Assembly: GCA_031285905.1 (NCBI GenBank)
Contig: JAITVH010000152.1
Coordinates: 1 to 64,000, forward strand
Length of the DNA: 64,000 nucleotides
Source of the DNA: Prevotella sp.
GTDB taxonomy: Bacteria; Bacteroidota; Bacteroidia; Bacteroidales; Dysgonomonadaceae
Direction: 5' to 3'
Of the stretch, positions 60,053-64,000 are shown piece by piece. Positions within the stretch are counted from its first letter, which is position 1, and every line of letters starts with the position of its first letter. A program made the position numbers and the translations under genes. The notes beneath the pieces were generated by a model that had not been told where the DNA came from, searched no databases, and saw nothing but the letters and a program-made list of their open reading frames with translations.

Positions 60053-60060
60053 CAAAGATA
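60053..60060 (-). promoter_or_regulatory. -7 box TATCTTTG (minus strand) for the structured RNA / small-ORF transcript
   Basis: Plus strand CAAAGATA directly precedes the hairpin region; no clear -33 TTTG seen. Confidence 0.45.
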
Positions 60061-60143
60061 GGGATATTCTTTTGTTTTTTGTTTAGTCATTATATTGCTT
60101 TATTGTATAATACATCAAATTTTCGATACATTTTGGGGTTGTG

Positions 60144-60225
60144 TGTAGGGGCGGATTATCATCCGCCCGCAATAACCAACGGGCGAAAGATATTTGGCTT
60201 CGCCGATTTTCAATTCGCCCCTACA
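60144..60225. repeat. Second TGTAGGGGCG...CGCCCCTACA double-hairpin repeat
   Basis: TGTAGGGGCGGATTATCATCCGCCC...GGGCGAAAG...TTCGCCCCTACA. Confidence 0.85.
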
Positions 60226-60486
60226 GCGACCAGAAAAAATGCGACAATATTTTTTACCTATTACTTAATCTACAACTATTTACAAAAATAAACGATCAAT
60301 ACCAAATAAAATATTTTAAAAGCAACATAAATTATCTACTGATTATAAGTATGTTACTCCCGTTTTTAACAAGAAAAGCAAGAATATGGTAAATTATCGC
60401 ACAAAATGCGGTAAAATATCTTAATTTAGCGGTAAACTTAAGAAACGGGATTTTGTTAAACCACTTGTACTTATACCACTATAAAT

Positions 60487-60921
60487 ATGGAAGCTGTAAA
60501 AGAGAATAAAAAGAAAGTTCATCAGGGCAGGAATATCAGGATAGCCCGTAATTTCCAGAATATTACACAGGAAGATCTAGCCTTTAAGCTCAACCTGTCG
60601 CAAAGCAAAGTGTCCGATCTGGAACTGAAAGAAACATTGGAAGATGAACTGCTTGATAAATTTGCCGCTGCACTCAATATTCCAATAGGTTTCCTGAAAA
60701 ACTTTGAGCCGCAAGAGTTTATGAAATCATATACAGTTACTGATAATACTCTTAATAATAATGCTGCCGAAAATTCACCTGAGAGCGTAACCCAACAAAT
60801 TATTGGTGATACAGAACAAACATATATTTATAATCCACTAGAAAAAGTTTCTGAACTCTACGAACGGCTTCTTAAAGAAAAGGAACAACAGATAGAGGAA
60901 ATTAAGGGAAAGGGAAATTAA
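60487..60921 (+). CDS. XRE family HTH transcriptional regulator with C-terminal coiled coil
   Basis: GRNIRIARNFQNITQEDLAFKLNLSQSKVSDLELKETLEDELLDKFAAALNIP; LYERLLKEKEQQIEEIKGKGN. Confidence 0.85.
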   Translation: MEAVKENKKKVHQGRNIRIARNFQNITQEDLAFKLNLSQSKVSDLELKETLEDELLDKFAAALNIPIGFLKNFEPQEFMKSYTVTDNTLNNNAAENSPESVTQQIIGDTEQTYIYNPLEKVSELYERLLKEKEQQIEEIKGKGN

Positions 60922-60963
60922 AAACTCTTCATTTTTTTTATTTTCCTTTTCATTTCCTTGGTT

Positions 60964-61053
60964 GTCATGTTGAGGAACGAAACATCTCATATTTTAGAGG
61001 ATTTTTTACTTCGTTCAGAAACAACGTTCGCCGAAGCGAAAGCGAGGCAATGA
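60964..61053 (+). repeat. Degenerate TGTCATGTTGAGG..TTACTTCGTTCAG..GGCAATGACA repeat
   Basis: Similar ends and internal TTCACTTCGTTCAG-like core as 49788-49855. Confidence 0.6.
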
Positions 61054-61217
61054 CAAAGAAAGTATACATTTTATAATATCTCCGGATTTAAAAAGCTCTG
61101 AAGCTATTTTTTATAGATACTTTCAAAGCTTTTCTGTTTTATATTCTGAATCTACATCCCAAAAAAAATAAAACATTTTCTTATATTTGGATTATATAAG
61201 ACTATCCTCTATATACT

Positions 61218-64000
61218 ATGATTATGACAAAACAACACACGAAACTATTACTATTTCTATTTTTCTTATTGGTACATACCACTTTATATGCTCAGGAAAC
61301 AGAACGCTTCAATTGGAAAAACTATTCCGATTCTACTTTCGTTTTTGAAATCAGTAACAAGGAAGCCGAAAAATTCCTCAAAGATGGAGGAAGTGAAAAG
61401 CTGATGAAAAAGCTTTTACATACCCATGTGGCCACATTTGTCAACAAATGGGAAAACCCTCCCCTACAGGGACATTTCATATATGTCAACATCAACAAGA
61501 ATAAGATAGATTACCGCTATGCCCCTGTTATTCCTTTTCAGGTCTCACTTTTCCGCGAATATGGACTACTTACCTTGCAGGTGATAGATGGCAATGGCGA
61601 AATCCGTAAAGATGCCAAAATAAGGATACAGTCCAAGAGCATATTCAGAATATTCGATTCCCGTATAACGTTTGACGAAACAAGCAAAACCTATTCGATA
61701 GACGACTGGTCGGAAGATTCCCAAAGGCTGTTAACCATAGAGCTCGATAAATTCAAAGCTATATTCGACCTTGAAAAACACTTCGTCTATCGCTGGGGTG
61801 GAGGCTATAACGATAGTTCGCCGCACAAGCCCGACTTCTACAGTTATATGCTTACCGATAAGAATAAATATAAGCCGAAAGAAAAGATTAGGTTCAAATC
61901 ATATGCTTTGAATGGCAGCAAAAAGCCGATAAAGAAAGACCTCGAAGTATGGATGAATAACACAAACTATGCATACAAGAAGATAACAACAATCTCGCCC
62001 TACAATCCCGGGGGCTTTGCCGGAGAGATCGACTTGATGGATTCCCTCGAACTGAAGCTGGATAGAAGCTACAATCTGCAACTGCGCGATAATAAGGGAA
62101 AAATCGTTGCCAACACAAATTTCCGGTACGAGGATTATGAGTTGTACGACAACAAGATGGAAGTCAAGGTAAAGTCCAACACGCATTACTTCCCTGATAC
62201 GAACGAAGTAGAGATAAAAATAACCGATGCCAATGGGCTGATAATGCCCGATATGAAATCGGTAGTTACCATCACACAGAATTCTGTCTCCAAATCATAT
62301 GTAGACTTGTTGGTTGCCCCTTTCCTCGTTAAGCGCGATACGATAAATCTGGATAATGACAAGCCTACCATTTATACAATTCCGGCCGACCTTTTTGTCA
62401 AAACAGATTGCAGTTATTCTGTACGTATAGAGACCGTTACCCACGATGGACAATTATTAAACTCTTCTCATCAGGTATCTTTCTACAAATCATATTATGC
62501 AATTACACATAAGACGGAAGATAATTACCTGCATTTCAGTTTCATGGAACTGGGTAAAGAGAAAACAATAGATGCCGAATTATACGTAGATGATTCTGAA
62601 ACACCCCGCATTGTACAGTTGCCTTGCAGAATAGAGTTCGACCAGAAAGTTACAAGCTATTATGTAAGAGTTCCACAATACAATATTTCGAAAGATTTAA
62701 GAACAAACAATATATATCACAACCTCCAGATAGAAGGAGGACTGATAAAGGATTCGCTGAGAGTGGAACTCACAAACCCGTTGAAACTCGATGTATCATG
62801 GTACATATACGAAGGCAACTATCTGCTGGATAAAGGATTCGGAAAGGAACTAAAGTTTGAAAAGGATTATGTAGACCTCAATACAACTTATTATCTTGAG
62901 ATATTCTTTACAATTGGTGGAGAAGATCAGGTGTACAGGAAAATATACGCCCCTAAAAAGGAATACCTTGATATCGACCTCGATATACCCGAGCGCATCT
63001 ATCCGGGGCAGACAATAGATAGCAAGATAAAAGTAACCGATAGCCGGGGACGCGGAGTAAAAGATGTTGATCTCACGGCATTTTCCTACAACAGCCTGCT
63101 GGGCTATCATGTTCCCGACCTGCCCTATTACGGCAATACACCAAAAGGCAGGGAACAGCGCGACTCCTACTCCATCGATCAGAGAAGTGTCAGTTATAGC
63201 TCTCCCCTCACCCACGAGAATTACGGTTTTTGGAATAAAATTATGGGGCTTGACAAGATGGAATACTACCGCTTCACATATCCCGATCCCGATTTGCACA
63301 AGGGACTTGTACATTCGCCAAGCTATACGGCAATCGATTCGTTGATTCCATATCACGACACCTTTAAATATACGCTTGAAACTCCTGACGGCACAACGGA
63401 ATTTGCTCCATATGTGATGAAGGACGGGCGGAAAGTTGAAATATATGCCATCGAACTCGATAATATCCCTGTCTATTTTAACTGGACATTGCAGCCCAAA
63501 GGTTATTCTTTCCTGACTGAAAGTAAACGCTATCATAAAATAATGCTACGCCTGTACGACAGGGCTATTATAATAGACAACTATTGCTTTGATGAAAGAC
63601 GGAAAACAATATTCAGCATCAATCTCGATAAAATGCCAAAGAGTGAACATGTACGCACGGTCTGGCTGAATACAAAAGATGAACATGGGAAATATCATCT
63701 GACCAACAATGAAAAGAATACTTACAGGCAACTTATCTCCGAAATCCCGGTACCTGACAGCAGATATATCTATCTGAAGAAGGATTCGACAATAAAGATC
63801 CCTGTTTATCATCCCAAGTTCAGAAGATATACCGGTAAAGTGCTTGTCGGCCCGCTCGATCAGGGATACTATCAGTTTATGGATAGCATCAGGTATTTCC
63901 ACGAAGGCGGTTTCTCTTATAAATACGCTGATAATGTCGTATATAAATATTCAACGGAGAATCTTTTCTCCGAATTGTATGATCGCACAGGTGAAGATTT
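61218..64000 (+). CDS. Secreted alpha-2-macroglobulin/MG2-like large protein (3' end outside window)
   Basis: Open frame MIMTKQHTKLLLFLFFLLVHTTLYAQETERFNWKNYSDS...; MG-type YMLTDKNKYKPKEKIRFKSYALNGSKKPIKK and DIDLDIPERIYPGQTIDSKIKVTDSRGRGVKDVDLTAFSYN; not in the ORF track because it has no stop. Confidence 0.85.
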   Translation, partial: MIMTKQHTKLLLFLFFLLVHTTLYAQETERFNWKNYSDSTFVFEISNKEAEKFLKDGGSEKLMKKLLHTHVATFVNKWENPPLQGHFIYVNINKNKIDYRYAPVIPFQVSLFREYGLLTLQVIDGNGEIRKDAKIRIQSKSIFRIFDSRITFDETSKTYSIDDWSEDSQRLLTIELDKFKAIFDLEKHFVYRWGGGYNDSSPHKPDFYSYMLTDKNKYKPKEKIRFKSYALNGSKKPIKKDLEVWMNNTNYAYKKITTISPYNPGGFAGEIDLMDSLELKLDRSYNLQLRDNKGKIVANTNFRYEDYELYDNKMEVKVKSNTHYFPDTNEVEIKITDANGLIMPDMKSVVTITQNSVSKSYVDLLVAPFLVKRDTINLDNDKPTIYTIPADLFVKTDCSYSVRIETVTHDGQLLNSSHQVSFYKSYYAITHKTEDNYLHFSFMELGKEKTIDAELYVDDSETPRIVQLPCRIEFDQKVTSYYVRVPQYNISKDLRTNNIYHNLQIEGGLIKDSLRVELTNPLKLDVSWYIYEGNYLLDKGFGKELKFEKDYVDLNTTYYLEIFFTIGGEDQVYRKIYAPKKEYLDIDLDIPERIYPGQTIDSKIKVTDSRGRGVKDVDLTAFSYNSLLGYHVPDLPYYGNTPKGREQRDSYSIDQRSVSYSSPLTHENYGFWNKIMGLDKMEYYRFTYPDPDLHKGLVHSPSYTAIDSLIPYHDTFKYTLETPDGTTEFAPYVMKDGRKVEIYAIELDNIPVYFNWTLQPKGYSFLTESKRYHKIMLRLYDRAIIIDNYCFDERRKTIFSINLDKMPKSEHVRTVWLNTKDEHGKYHLTNNEKNTYRQLISEIPVPDSRYIYLKKDSTIKIPVYHPKFRRYTGKVLVGPLDQGYYQFMDSIRYFHEGGFSYKYADNVVYKYSTENLFSELYDRTGED

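Noticed and set aside
59810-60291. Plus-strand ORFs 59810-60061, 59962-60291 and 60141-60392
   Set aside because: They overlap the hairpin region, promoter-like box and the GGGGCG repeat and have no protein-like composition; the RNA structure and repeats explain the sequence better.
58800-60921. Intact prophage
   Set aside because: Only a terminase-small-like gene and an XRE regulator; no large terminase, portal, capsid, tail or integrase genes.
61894-63902. Minus-strand ORFs (74, 95, 61, 228, 118 aa) at the right end
   Set aside because: They are antisense to a single continuous plus-strand CDS with signal peptide and MG domains; the antisense translations show no recognisable domains.

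Overview
The window looks like an AT-rich Bacteroidales chromosome, probably Dysgonomonas-like. This is inferred from TAnnTTTG promoters, GH92/GH78 enzymes, a DUF5103 T9SS plug protein and PheS/PheT/TamB/Rho of Bacteroidetes type; it was not checked by search. Most of it is housekeeping and accessory metabolic genes: ABC-F, TerC, HD hydrolase, tilS, pheT, YebC, TamB, antiporter, recR, tsaC-like, pheS, CorC-like, trxA, dnaE, rho, PurF-like. There is also a scattered set of secreted glycoside hydrolases/peptidase. No rRNA, tRNA or CRISPR was recognised. The most interesting area is 58.7-61.1 kb. It holds an orphan phage-terminase-small-subunit-like gene, a ~205-nt extended imperfect hairpin behind a Bacteroidetes-type promoter (candidate structured ncRNA, possibly 6S-like, or a leader), a 23-codon coupled small ORF, two GGGGCG-type double-hairpin repeats and an XRE regulator. 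Other leads: an in-frame TGA splitting an ABC exporter; a PurF paralogue without the catalytic Cys; an Fpg/Nei-family protein without Pro2; a Rho with a long disordered insert; an orientation-conserved intergenic repeat family (GTGTAACC...TTAGTTAAAAT); and a multi-site palindromic operator candidate upstream of a membrane-protein/XRE pair. A large + strand alpha-2-macroglobulin-like CDS running off the right edge is absent from the supplied ORF track. All family calls come from reading the translations; no searches were run.
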